From NCBI RefSeq assembly GCF_025152525.1, contig NZ_JALXXL010000010.1, positions 1 to 64,000 of the forward strand: a stretch of 64,000 nucleotides of DNA, given 5' to 3'. Shown one piece after another: positions 36,625 through 44,272 of the stretch. Source of the stretch: Corynebacterium sp. p3-SID1056 (GTDB taxonomy: Bacteria > Actinomycetota > Actinomycetes > Mycobacteriales > Mycobacteriaceae). A program made the translations under genes and the position numbers. How positions within the stretch are numbered: the stretch's first letter is position 1; each line of letters opens with the position of its first letter. A model generated the notes under the pieces. The model had not been told where the DNA came from. It was given only the letters and a program-made list of their open reading frames with translations, and did not search any database.

Positions 36625-37842
36625 TTAGGCCTTCTCAATCACCGCAGCCAGGCCCTGGCCACCGCCGATGCACATGGTCACCAGGGCACGCTTGGCGTCG
36701 GTGCGCTGCATCTCGTGGGAGGCGGTCACCAACATGCGGGCGCCGGTGGCGCCCACGGGGTGGCCGAGCGAGATGCCGGAGCCGACCGGGTTGACGCGCG
36801 GGTCGTCCTCGGAGATGCCCCAGGCGTCCAGCACTGCCAGGGCCTGGGCGGCGAAGGCCTCGTTGAGCTCGATCAGGTCGATGTCGTCGAAGGAGATGCC
36901 GAGGCGGGCAAAGAGCTTCTCGGTCGCGGCGACCGGGCCAATGCCCATCGTCTCCGGGGCTACGCCGGCCACGGCCCAGCCGCGCAGGACGGCAGACGGA
37001 GTCAGGCCCAGCTCCTCGGCCTTCTCGCGGGTGGTCACGATCATGGCGGCGGCACCGTCGTTCTGGCCGGAGGCATTACCTGCGGTCACGGTGGCGTTTT
37101 CAAGCTTCTTGCCCATCACGGGGCGCAGCTTGGCCAGGGACTCGGTGGAGGTGTTCGGGCGGATGTGCTCGTCCTTGTCCACCACGATCGGGTCGCCCTT
37201 GCGCTGCGGGACGGACACAGGCACGATCTCGCCGTCGAACTTGCCTGACTCCTGGGCCGCGGCGGCGCGCTTGTGGGAGTTGACGGCGAGTGTGTCCTGG
37301 CGGTCGCGGGCGATGGAGTACTCCTCGCGCAGGTTCTCGGCGGTCTCGATCATGCCGCCCGGGATCGGGTGGTGCTTGCCGCCGGCCTGCTCGCGGCCCT
37401 CCTGCAGGCGGTCCTTGAACTCCAGGTTGCCACCCTTGGCACCCCAACGGATCTTGCCGTCCACCGTGTACTCGGTATTGGACATGGACTCGGCACCGCC
37501 GGCGATGATCAGGTCGGCCGCGCCGGAGGCGATGTGGGCGGCGGCGGTGGCCACTGCCTGCAGGCCGGAGCCGCAGCGGCGGTCGAGCTGCATGCCGGGC
37601 ACGTCAACGCCCAGCTCCGCGTCGAGGGCGACCACGCGCCCCAGGGCTGGCGCGGCACCGTTGGGGGAGGCCTGGCCGAGGATGATGTCGTCGATAAGCG
37701 AGCCTTCGATGCCTGCCTCCTTGATCACCTCGGTGACCACAGTTGCGGCGAGTTCCTGGACAGGGACGCCGACGAAGGCGCCGCCGTAGCGGCCGACGGC
37801 GGTGCGCTTCGGGTTGCAGATGACGATTTCTGGCTGGTTCAT
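36625..37842 (-). CDS. pcaF: Beta-ketoadipyl-CoA / acetyl-CoA thiolase
   Basis: This 405-residue thiolase has nucleophile Cys90 in LDRRCGSGLQAV, His in NEAFAAQALA and GHPVGATGAR, and the second Cys in MCIGGGQG. In this context it should cleave beta-ketoadipyl-CoA to succinyl-CoA and acetyl-CoA, the last step of the pathway. An acetyl-CoA acetyltransferase role cannot be excluded by sequence. GGAAGGAA lies before ATG 37842. It follows pcaR by 23 bases on the same strand, as in the C. glutamicum pcaR-pcaF arrangement. Confidence 0.88.
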   Translation of the reverse strand: MNQPEIVICNPKRTAVGRYGGAFVGVPVQELAATVVTEVIKEAGIEGSLIDDIILGQASPNGAAPALGRVVALDAELGVDVPGMQLDRRCGSGLQAVATAAAHIASGAADLIIAGGAESMSNTEYTVDGKIRWGAKGGNLEFKDRLQEGREQAGGKHHPIPGGMIETAENLREEYSIARDRQDTLAVNSHKRAAAAQESGKFDGEIVPVSVPQRKGDPIVVDKDEHIRPNTSTESLAKLRPVMGKKLENATVTAGNASGQNDGAAAMIVTTREKAEELGLTPSAVLRGWAVAGVAPETMGIGPVAATEKLFARLGISFDDIDLIELNEAFAAQALAVLDAWGISEDDPRVNPVGSGISLGHPVGATGARMLVTASHEMQRTDAKRALVTMCIGGGQGLAAVIEKA

Positions 37843-37865
37843 TGGGATTCCTTCCGTTTTGGGGG

Positions 37866-38633
37866 CTAGATGTGGGTATGGGTGGCCACGAGATCGCGGG
37901 TGATTGCCTCGGCGGTGCTGAGTAGCTGCGGCAAGAGCTCGTCCACGAGCTCCTCGTAGGGGTGCGCCGCTACGTGGGTGGAGACGTTGACCGCGGCGAC
38001 CGTACTGCCCGTTGCGTCGCGCACGGGTGCGGCGATCGAGCGAAGTCCCACCTCGAGCTCCTGATCCACCACACACCAGCCGGCGTCTCGGATGTTGCGC
38101 AGTGCGCTCCGCAACGTTTCCGGGTCGGTGATGGTTGACGGCGTGATCGGGTCGATGGGGTCGGCGAGGAGCTCGTCTAGCTGTGCGTCGTCAAGCCCGG
38201 CGAGCAGTACGCGGCCCATGGAGGTGGCGTGCGCCGGGAAGCGGGTGCCGATGGTGATGTTCACGCTCATGATGCGGCTGGCCGCTGAGCGCGCGACGTA
38301 GACCACGTCGGTGCCGTCGAGCACGGACAAGGAGCAAGACTCGTTGAGCGTGCGCGAGAGCGCCTCCAGGTGCGGCTGCGCGATGGCTGGCAAGCCCAGG
38401 CTGGAGAGGTAGGCGTAGCCCAGCTCCAGCATTTTCGGGGTGAGCCAGAACTCGGTGCCGTCGGTCGCGGCGTAGCCCTCGGCGATGAGCGTGTGCAAGA
38501 AGCGGCGCGTGGTGGCGCGCGCGAGCCCGGTTGCGTCGGCAACCTGGGCGAGGGTGCGACGGGGGTGCTCGGCGTCGAAGGCGCGGATCACCGCAAGGCC
38601 ACGGACCAACGACTGCACGGTTTGTACTTGCAA
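37866..38633 (-). CDS. pcaR: IclR-family regulator of the beta-ketoadipate genes (PcaR)
   Basis: This 255-residue regulator has an N-terminal winged helix (about residues 5-65: TLAQVADATGLARATTRRFLHTL) and an IclR effector domain with SMGRVLLAGL and AAVNVSTH motifs. It lies divergent from pcaI and upstream of pcaF, so it should control both transcripts in response to a pathway intermediate. The TTG start at 38633 is supported by AAAAGGAG five bases upstream. A GTG at 38618 is the alternative but lacks a ribosome site. Confidence 0.86.
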   Translation of the reverse strand: MQVQTVQSLVRGLAVIRAFDAEHPRRTLAQVADATGLARATTRRFLHTLIAEGYAATDGTEFWLTPKMLELGYAYLSSLGLPAIAQPHLEALSRTLNESCSLSVLDGTDVVYVARSAASRIMSVNITIGTRFPAHATSMGRVLLAGLDDAQLDELLADPIDPITPSTITDPETLRSALRNIRDAGWCVVDQELEVGLRSIAAPVRDATGSTVAAVNVSTHVAAHPYEELVDELLPQLLSTAEAITRDLVATHTHI

Positions 38634-38731
38634 CGAGTCTCCTTTTCGCAGTTCAGAGGCGGTTTTTTATGCCATGTTGTGGAGCACATTGGGGCTGTGA
38701 TGTGCGCCGTGTCCCACTGTACTCCAAAAAT

Positions 38732-38746
38732 GTTCGCTTTGAGAAC
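38732..38746. promoter_or_regulatory. Candidate PcaR operator
   Basis: GTTCGCTTTGAGAAC is a 15-base imperfect palindrome with perfect GTTC/GAAC ends, close in form to the IclR-type PcaR site GTTCG-N5-CGCAC known from Pseudomonas. It lies two bases upstream of the pcaI -35 box. Confidence 0.5.
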
Positions 38747-38748
38747 CC

Positions 38749-38777
38749 TTGTGCAGTCATCGAACGCTCGCTAGGGT
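38749..38777 (+). promoter_or_regulatory. pcaI promoter
   Basis: TTGTGC (38749-38754), a 17-base spacer and TAGGGT (38772-38777) place the +1 near the ATG at 38784, seven bases past the -10, so pcaI should be leaderless. Confidence 0.5.
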
Positions 38778-38783
38778 GGAGTC

Positions 38784-39527
38784 ATGCTGAACAAAGTTGT
38801 GACATCCATCGACGAGGCGGTAGCCGACATCGGTGACGGCGCCTCAATCGCCGTCGGCGGCTTCGGTCTCGTCGGCATCCCTGCCCGTCTCATCGACGCG
38901 CTGCGCAAGCAGGGCGCAGGTGAGTTGACCATCATCTCCAACAACCTCGGGACCGACGGTTTCGGCCTTGGTCTGCTGCTTCAAGATGGCAAGATCGCCC
39001 GCTCGATCGGCTCCTACCTGGGGACGAATAAGGAGTACGCGCGCCAGTACCTCGAGGGCGAGCTCACTGTCGAGTTCACCCCGCAGGGCACTCTCGCCGA
39101 GCGTATGCGCGCCGGCGGCGCTGGCGTTCCGGCCTTCTACACCAAGGCCGGCGTGGGTACCCCGCTGGCCAGCGGCGAGATTCCGGTGCGCTACAACCCG
39201 GACGGCACGATCGCTGAATACTCCAAGCCGAAAGAAATTCGCGAGTTTAACGGCGAGCAGTACGTGCTGGAAGAGGCGTTGACCCCGGACTTTGCCTTCG
39301 TGCACGCGCACAAGGCGGACCGTTACGGCAACCTCGTCTTTAACAAGACAGCGCGCAACTTCAACCCCGACGTCGCCGCCTGCGGCAAGACCACCATCGT
39401 GCAGGCAGAAGAAGTTGTGGACACTATTGACCCGGCAGAGGTGGACCTGCCCGGCATCTATGTTGACCGCGTTGTGGAGGTCGGCCCGCAAGAAACAGGC
39501 ATTGAGTTTAGGACGGTGAGCAAGTAA
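38784..39527 (+). CDS. pcaI: 3-oxoadipate CoA-transferase, alpha subunit
   Basis: This 247-residue subunit carries CoA-binding motifs GGFGLVGIPARLI and GTDGFGLGLLL, as in the alpha subunits of family I CoA transferases. With the beta subunit it moves CoA from succinyl-CoA to beta-ketoadipate. A succinyl-CoA:acetoacetate transferase (ScoA) has similar sequence, but the neighbouring pcaF, pcaR and pcaD favour PcaI. It is followed by pcaJ with no gap. Confidence 0.86.
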   Translation: MLNKVVTSIDEAVADIGDGASIAVGGFGLVGIPARLIDALRKQGAGELTIISNNLGTDGFGLGLLLQDGKIARSIGSYLGTNKEYARQYLEGELTVEFTPQGTLAERMRAGGAGVPAFYTKAGVGTPLASGEIPVRYNPDGTIAEYSKPKEIREFNGEQYVLEEALTPDFAFVHAHKADRYGNLVFNKTARNFNPDVAACGKTTIVQAEEVVDTIDPAEVDLPGIYVDRVVEVGPQETGIEFRTVSK

Positions 39528-40166
39528 ATGAGCTGGAACCGCGAAGAAATGGCGGCTCGCGCAGCGAAGGAACTGCGCGATGGTCAGTACGTCAACCTGG
39601 GTATCGGCATGCCCACCCTTATCCCGGGATTTCTGCCCGAGGGGATCGAAGTTGTCCTGCACTCCGAAAATGGCATTCTCGGCGTCGGTGCCTACCCGCA
39701 CGAGGACGAGGTGGACCCAGAGCTGATTAACGCCGGCAAGGAGACCATTACGGTGGCTAACGGTGGCTCCTTCTTCTCATCTTCCGATTCTTTCGGCATG
39801 ATACGTTCCCGCGCGATCGACGTTGCAGTCCTCGGCGCGATGGAGGTCTCCCAGCACGGTGACCTGGCGAACTGGATGATCCCGGGCAAGATGGTCAAGG
39901 GCATGGGCGGCGCGATGGACTTGGTCCACGGTGCCAAGGAAATCATCCTGCTCATGGAGCACACCACCAAAAAGGGCGCATCCAAGGTGCTCGAAGAGTG
40001 CCGCCTGCCGCTGACCGGTGCGAAGTGCGTCGACCTGATCATTACCAACCTTGCGGTATTCAAGGTTGATCCGATGCAGGGGCTCACCCTGATCGAGGTC
40101 GCGCCGGGCGAGACCGTCGAGTCGGTCCGTGAGGTGACTGAGGCTCCTTTCGAAGTTGCCGTGTAA
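39528..40166 (+). CDS. pcaJ: 3-oxoadipate CoA-transferase, beta subunit
   Basis: This 212-residue subunit holds the catalytic Glu47 in [11 protein letters not shown], which forms the CoA thioester intermediate. It starts directly after the pcaI stop, so the two subunits are translated together. A glycine-rich [16 protein letters not shown] region is typical of the beta subunits. A strong terminator follows 28 bases after the stop, ending the pcaIJ operon. Confidence 0.87.
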   Translation: MSWNREEMAARAAKELRDGQYVNLGIGMPTLIPGFLPEGIEVVLHSENGILGVGAYPHEDEVDPELINAGKETITVANGGSFFSSSDSFGMIRSRAIDVAVLGAMEVSQHGDLANWMIPGKMVKGMGGAMDLVHGAKEIILLMEHTTKKGASKVLEECRLPLTGAKCVDLIITNLAVFKVDPMQGLTLIEVAPGETVESVREVTEAPFEVAV

Positions 40167-40194
40167 CTACGACCTTAAGGGCCCGCAATTTTCG

Positions 40195-40240
40195 ACGCCC
40201 CGCCAACCGCGTTTCTCGTGGTCGGCGGGGCGTTCTGTTG
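40195..40240 (+). terminator. Terminator of pcaIJ
   Basis: ACGCCCCGCC pairs with GGCGGGGCGT (extended to a 14-bp stem with one A-C mismatch) around an 11-base loop, followed by TTCTGTTGTTTT. Confidence 0.85.
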
Positions 40241-40270
40241 TTTTCTCCGATAGTAGGCTTGGCACAATGC

Positions 40271-40314
40271 TTGACAATGACCAACTAATTCCCTATGGTT
40301 AACACAAAGTTAAC
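40271..40314 (+). promoter_or_regulatory. Near-consensus SigA promoter with GTTAACA repeat
   Basis: TTGACA (40271-40276), a 17-base spacer and TATGGT (40294-40299) form an almost ideal housekeeping promoter. GTTAACA occurs at 40298-40304 and 40309-40315, a direct repeat with an 11-base period that is also palindromic (GTTAAC-N5-GTTAAC). It covers the -10 and +1 and is a likely operator. Confidence 0.75.
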
Positions 40315-40341
40315 AACAGGCGAATTGAAAGGAGAAGTGCA

Positions 40342-40425
40342 ATGAAGTTCTGGAAGATCTTCCTGACCCACGAGACCAACACTGTTCTCCGTGCGATCGC
40401 AGCGGCCAGCCGTAGCGCCCACTAG
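40342..40425 (+). CDS. 27-residue microprotein behind a strong promoter
   Basis: ATG 40342 follows AAAGGAG with a seven-base spacer and lies about 36 bases after the predicted +1. The 27 residues start MKFWKIFLTH and end in AAASRSAH: an aromatic/basic N-terminal helix, then an Ala-rich segment. No signal peptide is seen. No family is recognised. It lies between the pcaIJ terminator and the catC remnant and ends six bases before that remnant. It might be a functional small membrane-active peptide or a leader; nothing downstream on this strand would be attenuated. Confidence 0.55.
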   Translation: MKFWKIFLTHETNTVLRAIAAASRSAH

Positions 40426-40431
40426 CGCCAG

Positions 40432-40677
40432 CTAGTACGCCACGGCGTCCGTCACGTTCGGGTGGTCGGCCAGGGGGGTGACCTTAATCTTCATGTAGGG
40501 GTACATGGGGAACCCGGAGAGCACGGCGTGCAACTCATCGTTGTCGCGGACGTCGTAAATGGAGTAATTGGAGTACTCGCCAACTACCCGCCAGATACCT
40601 TTCATGGTGCCCTGGCGCTGGAGGTTGCCCGAGTACTCCTTTTCTTGTGCCTGGAAGCCGGCGACCCGCTCCCCGGC
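40432..40677 (-). pseudogene. catC: Truncated muconolactone isomerase (catC remnant)
   Basis: The reading frame gives AGERVAGFQAQEKEYSG, then an IWRVVGEYSNYSIYDV core and the MYPYMKIKVTPLADHP end, the characteristic C-terminal three quarters of CatC, which isomerises muconolactone to beta-ketoadipate enol-lactone. The first beta strand (the usual M-x-F-L-V-x-M start) is missing. Upstream of base 40677 the frame runs into unrelated sequence that matches the other-strand catB-like tail. It lies downstream of pcaD on the same strand, so it may be transcribed but is unlikely to fold into an active decamer. Confidence 0.7.
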
Positions 40678-40762
40678 CGACGGCGTAGTGCGCGTACCCG
40701 AGGGCCCGGGGCTCGGCCTCGAGCCGGACTGGGACAAGGTCGAGCACTTCACACGCCAGTAG
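40676..40762 (+). pseudogene. C-terminal tail of an enolase-superfamily gene, probably catB remnant
   Basis: Codons 40676-40759 read ADGVVRVPEGPGLGLEPDWD and further polar residues before TAG. The G-x-x-VPxGPGLG pattern is the conserved last segment of muconate-lactonizing/mandelate racemase enzymes. Only about 28 codons survive. The tail abuts the catC remnant in opposite orientation and ends at the base before the pcaD stop. Assignment to CatB rests on the catC partner and is moderate; any MLE-type enzyme would fit. Confidence 0.5.
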
Positions 40763-41533
40763 CTAGGCAGAGAGGAAGGTGCGCAGCGCGCGGGTGACCT
40801 CTTCGGGCACCTCCACGGTGGGCACGTGGCCGCCGGAGCTGAGCGTGATGGACTCCGCCTCGCCGCCAACCTGCTCCGCAATGGCGTGCACGACCTCGGG
40901 TGGTGTGGAGGGGTCCACCGCGCCGGAAATGGTGAGCACCGGCACGGTGATGTTGCGCAGCTCATCGGTGTAGTCCCACTTGCCCAGCGCGTCGGCACCG
41001 GCGGCGTAACCTTCGCCGCGGGTGGACAGGATCATCCTGGTCAGCGCGTCGGTAAGCGCGGGGTGCGTGGCGCGATACTCGGGGGTGAGCCACAGCTCGA
41101 TTGCGCTGCGCGCGCGGGTTTTCATGCCTTCGGCGCGCGTCTCCTCCGCGCGCGGTGCCCACTTATCCGGACCGCCGAAGTAGGAGGCGGTGCACATGAA
41201 TACAGCCTTGGTCACGCGCCCGCTGGTGGCCGTGAGGTATTGCGCGATCGCTCCGCCGAGGGAAAGCCCGACGATGTCGAACTCATCGACCCCGAGCGCG
41301 TCGAGGGTGTCGAGCACGTTGTTGGCCAGGTCGTTGATCGTGGTCTCGCCCGGCAGCGCTTGCGGGTCGGGGGACTGGCCGTGGCCGGGGTGGTCGATGG
41401 CGATGACGCGGAAGTCCTTGGAGAGCGAATCCAGCTGTGGCAGCCACATATCGGTGGTCGAGGCAATCGAGCCGAGGAACACCACGGGCTGGGCGTCGCG
41501 GGGGCCAAAGTCTACGGAGTGCAAAATCGTCAT
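40763..41533 (-). CDS. pcaD: 3-oxoadipate enol-lactonase
   Basis: This 256-residue alpha/beta-hydrolase opens beta-ketoadipate enol-lactone to beta-ketoadipate, the step where the catechol and protocatechuate branches join. The nucleophile elbow GLSLGGAIAQ, HPGHGQSP oxyanion region and SSGGHVPTVEVPEE His loop are clear and match PcaD. TAGACT lies six bases before ATG 41533 (leaderless). Its stop lies directly beside the catB-like remnant. Upper-branch genes are absent from this window. Confidence 0.85.
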   Translation of the reverse strand: MTILHSVDFGPRDAQPVVFLGSIASTTDMWLPQLDSLSKDFRVIAIDHPGHGQSPDPQALPGETTINDLANNVLDTLDALGVDEFDIVGLSLGGAIAQYLTATSGRVTKAVFMCTASYFGGPDKWAPRAEETRAEGMKTRARSAIELWLTPEYRATHPALTDALTRMILSTRGEGYAAGADALGKWDYTDELRNITVPVLTISGAVDPSTPPEVVHAIAEQVGGEAESITLSSGGHVPTVEVPEEVTRALRTFLSA

Positions 41534-41584
41534 GCGGACAGTCTAGTGGCCTGCGCTACGCCTTGGGTTTTTCCGGAGGGAAGG

Positions 41585-41662
41585 ACAGCTGCTCACCCGC
41601 GGCAGCTGTGGCATGAGGCACCTCGTTTTTACTCGTTACTATTCTTACTACTGTTACTATTC
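41585..41662. repeat. Inverted and direct repeats upstream of glfT2
   Basis: The 275-base gap 41534-41808 holds no gene. It contains a 7-bp inverted repeat ACAGCTG-N11-CAGCTGT (41585-41609) and an exact direct repeat GTTACTATTC (41635-41644 and 41653-41662, period 18) in an unusually AT-rich TTACT-rich patch. A TACGCT box at about 41747 may be the glfT2 promoter. Confidence 0.6.
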
Positions 41663-41808
41663 CGGCGCTGCGCAACCGGTCCTGCATCCCCACCCGAAAT
41701 CCCCGCCGCCGCGCGAGCCGCACGAGGCAATTGGGCCTCAAGCCATTACGCTGGGGTGGAACTGTCTGAACAATGCATCCAGTACACCGACATTGGAAGT
41801 GAGACCTC

Positions 41809-43755
41809 TTGGATACGCAGATTGCCGTGGAGACACTGGCGCGCGTGCTCATGCCGCGCAAGGGGGAGCCGCACGACGTGCGCTCGCTCTACCTGATCGA
41901 AGCGGAGCAGAATAAGCAGCGCCTGCGGTGGGCTGACCGGACGAGCCTGACGGTGCCGGAGGGCCAGGAGGTCAGCTTCGAGACGTACTTCAACGCTTTC
42001 CCGGCCTCCTATTGGCGCCGCTGGTCCCAGCTGGACCGCGTGGTGCTCGCCATGGATGTCCAGGGTGCGGCCACCATCTCGCTGTATCGCTCCAAGCACG
42101 ACGGTGTGCGCATCAGCGTAAAGAACGTCGAGGTCGCCGACGAGCACGTCGAGATCCCGCTGGAGTTGAAGAACTTCGAGGACGGCGGCTGGCTCTGGTT
42201 CGACGTGACCGCGGAGACCGAGACCACCATCACGAACGCAGCGTGGTGCGCCGATCGCGCGCCGGAGGCACAAAAGCTTCACGACGGCACGTCGCTGCCA
42301 CCCCAGCCCAAGCAGGTCGCCGTGGGCATCCCCACCTTCAACCGCCCGCGCGATGCCGTCAACGCCCTGCATGCGCTGGCCGAGGACCCGGAGGTCGAGG
42401 CGCACATCAGCCACGTGCTCATGCCGGACCAGGGCAACCAGCACCCGGCCGACGAGCCGGACTTTGCCGAGGCGAAGGCGGCGCTGGGCGAGAAGCTGCG
42501 CATCTTCTCCCAGGGCAACCTGGGTGGCTCGGGTGGCTACAGCCGCATCATGTACGAGGGGCTGAATAATACGGACGCCCCGTACATCCTCTACATGGAC
42601 GACGACATCGCGATCGAGCCGGATTCCATCCTGCGCGCGGTGCAGGCGGCCCGTTTCGCGCGTACCCCGATCCTGGTCGGCGGCCAGATGCTCAACCTGC
42701 AGGACCGGGCGCAGCTGCGCACCACGGGTGAGGCCGTGGACCGCGCCACCTTCATGTGGGGCGCGGCCGAGCACGCGGTCTACGATCACGACTTTTCCAA
42801 GTACCCGCTCGGCTACGTCGGCACCGAGCAGGAGGAACTCGACCCGAAGCAGACCACCTCGCGCGCGCTGCACCGCCGCGTGGATGTGGACTACAACGGC
42901 TGGTGGATGAACCTCTTCCCCCGCGCCGTGGCCGAGCAGCTCGGCCTGCCGCTGCCCCTGTTTATCAAGTGGGACGACACCGAGTACGCGCTGCGCGCCA
43001 AGGAGGCCGGCTACCCCACGGTCACGTGGCCGGGCGTGGCGATCTGGCACATGGCCTGGGCGGATAAGGACGACGCGATTGACTGGCAGGCGTACTTCCA
43101 CCTGCGCAACCGCCTCATCGTCGCCGCGATGTACGGACCGGACGCCGCTGACGGCATTTTGCGCAACATGCTGAAGTCCACCTACAAGCACATCATGTGC
43201 ATGGAGTACTCCACCATGGCCATCCAGGTCGAGGCGATGAAAGACTTCCTGCAAGGCCCGGACCAGCTCTTCGATGTCTTGGAGTCCTCCCTGCCGCGCA
43301 TCCAGAAGATTCGCCAACAGTACCCGGACGCCAAGGTCGTCGCCTCCGCCTCCGAGCTGCCCGCGCCCACCGGCGCGCCGGGCGTGCCGACCAAGAACAT
43401 CGGCGGCCGCCTGGCCAAGGTGAAGAAGCTGCCGTGGGCGTTCAAGGCGCTGCGCCACCAGCTGCGCGCCGAGGACCGCGCGCACTGGGACGCCCCGCAG
43501 CTCAACCTCACCGCCGAGGAGGCCCGCTGGTACACGCTGGCGCGCGTCGATTCGGCCACCGTCTCTACCGCTGGTGGGACCGGTGTGGCCTTCCGCAAGC
43601 GCGACAAGGCCGTAAGCGACGCTCTGCTCAAGGAGACCAAGGAGCTGCAGGCGAAGATTAAGCAGCGTTGGCCTGAGCTGCAGAAGGAGTACCGCGCGGC
43701 GCTACCGCGGCTGACCAGCCACGAGGAGTGGGGGAAGATCTTCGATGCCCAATAG
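41809..43755 (+). CDS. glfT2: Galactofuranosyltransferase GlfT2
   Basis: This 648-residue GT2-family enzyme extends the galactan with alternating beta-1,5 and beta-1,6 galactofuranose from UDP-Galf. An N-terminal beta-barrel-like domain precedes the GT-A domain with VGIPTFNRP, the metal-binding triple Asp (D264-D266 in YMDDDIAIEPD) and the catalytic WDDTEYALR. A helical C-terminal domain follows. The start is TTG 41809 after GGAAGTGAG; GTG 41827 is an alternative. It leads the operon with PAP2, ubiA and aftB. Confidence 0.95.
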   Translation: MDTQIAVETLARVLMPRKGEPHDVRSLYLIEAEQNKQRLRWADRTSLTVPEGQEVSFETYFNAFPASYWRRWSQLDRVVLAMDVQGAATISLYRSKHDGVRISVKNVEVADEHVEIPLELKNFEDGGWLWFDVTAETETTITNAAWCADRAPEAQKLHDGTSLPPQPKQVAVGIPTFNRPRDAVNALHALAEDPEVEAHISHVLMPDQGNQHPADEPDFAEAKAALGEKLRIFSQGNLGGSGGYSRIMYEGLNNTDAPYILYMDDDIAIEPDSILRAVQAARFARTPILVGGQMLNLQDRAQLRTTGEAVDRATFMWGAAEHAVYDHDFSKYPLGYVGTEQEELDPKQTTSRALHRRVDVDYNGWWMNLFPRAVAEQLGLPLPLFIKWDDTEYALRAKEAGYPTVTWPGVAIWHMAWADKDDAIDWQAYFHLRNRLIVAAMYGPDAADGILRNMLKSTYKHIMCMEYSTMAIQVEAMKDFLQGPDQLFDVLESSLPRIQKIRQQYPDAKVVASASELPAPTGAPGVPTKNIGGRLAKVKKLPWAFKALRHQLRAEDRAHWDAPQLNLTAEEARWYTLARVDSATVSTAGGTGVAFRKRDKAVSDALLKETKELQAKIKQRWPELQKEYRAALPRLTSHEEWGKIFDAQ

Positions 43756-44272
43756 TCCTTTTCCAGCACTCGATACCCGCGAGGCAAACGCGCTTATCGC
43801 CCTGCAGGATCGCGCCTTTTCCCCGGCCACCGTCACCGCGGCCCGCACGCTGAGCTACTTCGGCGAGCACGACTTGGGCTGGTGCGGTGTGGCTGCGGTG
43901 GGCGCGGCGTCGACAAGCAAGAATCGGCGCAAGTGGCTGGCGCTTGGCGTTGGCACGTTCTGTGCGCACGCGGCGAGCGTGGTGCTCAAGCGCATTGTGC
44001 GCCGGCCGCGCCCGCACGACGCGCGGGTCAAGATCGGGGTGAGAACGCCCTCGCAGCTGTCCTTTCCTTCTTCGCACGCCACCAACACGGCAGCGGCGGC
44101 GGTGCACCTGGCGGATATTACGGGGAAGAAGTGGCCGTGGTTGCTCGTGCCGGTGATGATGTGTTCGCGTAACGTGCTCGGGGTGCATTACCCTACGGAC
44201 ACGCTGGCGGGTGCCGCGCTTGGTGCGGCTGTGGCCAGGGTGGTAGTTGAGGCGGAAAGGAAGACTCGATGA
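43745..44272 (+). CDS. PAP2-family membrane phosphatase
   Basis: This 175-residue phosphatase has the three PAP2 motifs: KRIVRRPRP (C1), PSSHA (C2) and SRNVLGVHYPTD (C3), with several membrane segments. Its position between glfT2 and ubiA matches the phosphatase thought to dephosphorylate decaprenyl-phosphoribose-5-phosphate on the way to the arabinose donor. It overlaps glfT2 by 11 bases and ubiA by four, so all are coupled. Confidence 0.9.
   Translation: MPNSPFPALDTREANALIALQDRAFSPATVTAARTLSYFGEHDLGWCGVAAVGAASTSKNRRKWLALGVGTFCAHAASVVLKRIVRRPRPHDARVKIGVRTPSQLSFPSSHATNTAAAAVHLADITGKKWPWLLVPVMMCSRNVLGVHYPTDTLAGAALGAAVARVVVEAERKTR

Noticed and set aside
40342..40425. Reading the 27-codon ORF as an attenuation leader
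   Set aside because: No plus-strand gene follows; only the catC remnant and pcaD on the other strand lie downstream.
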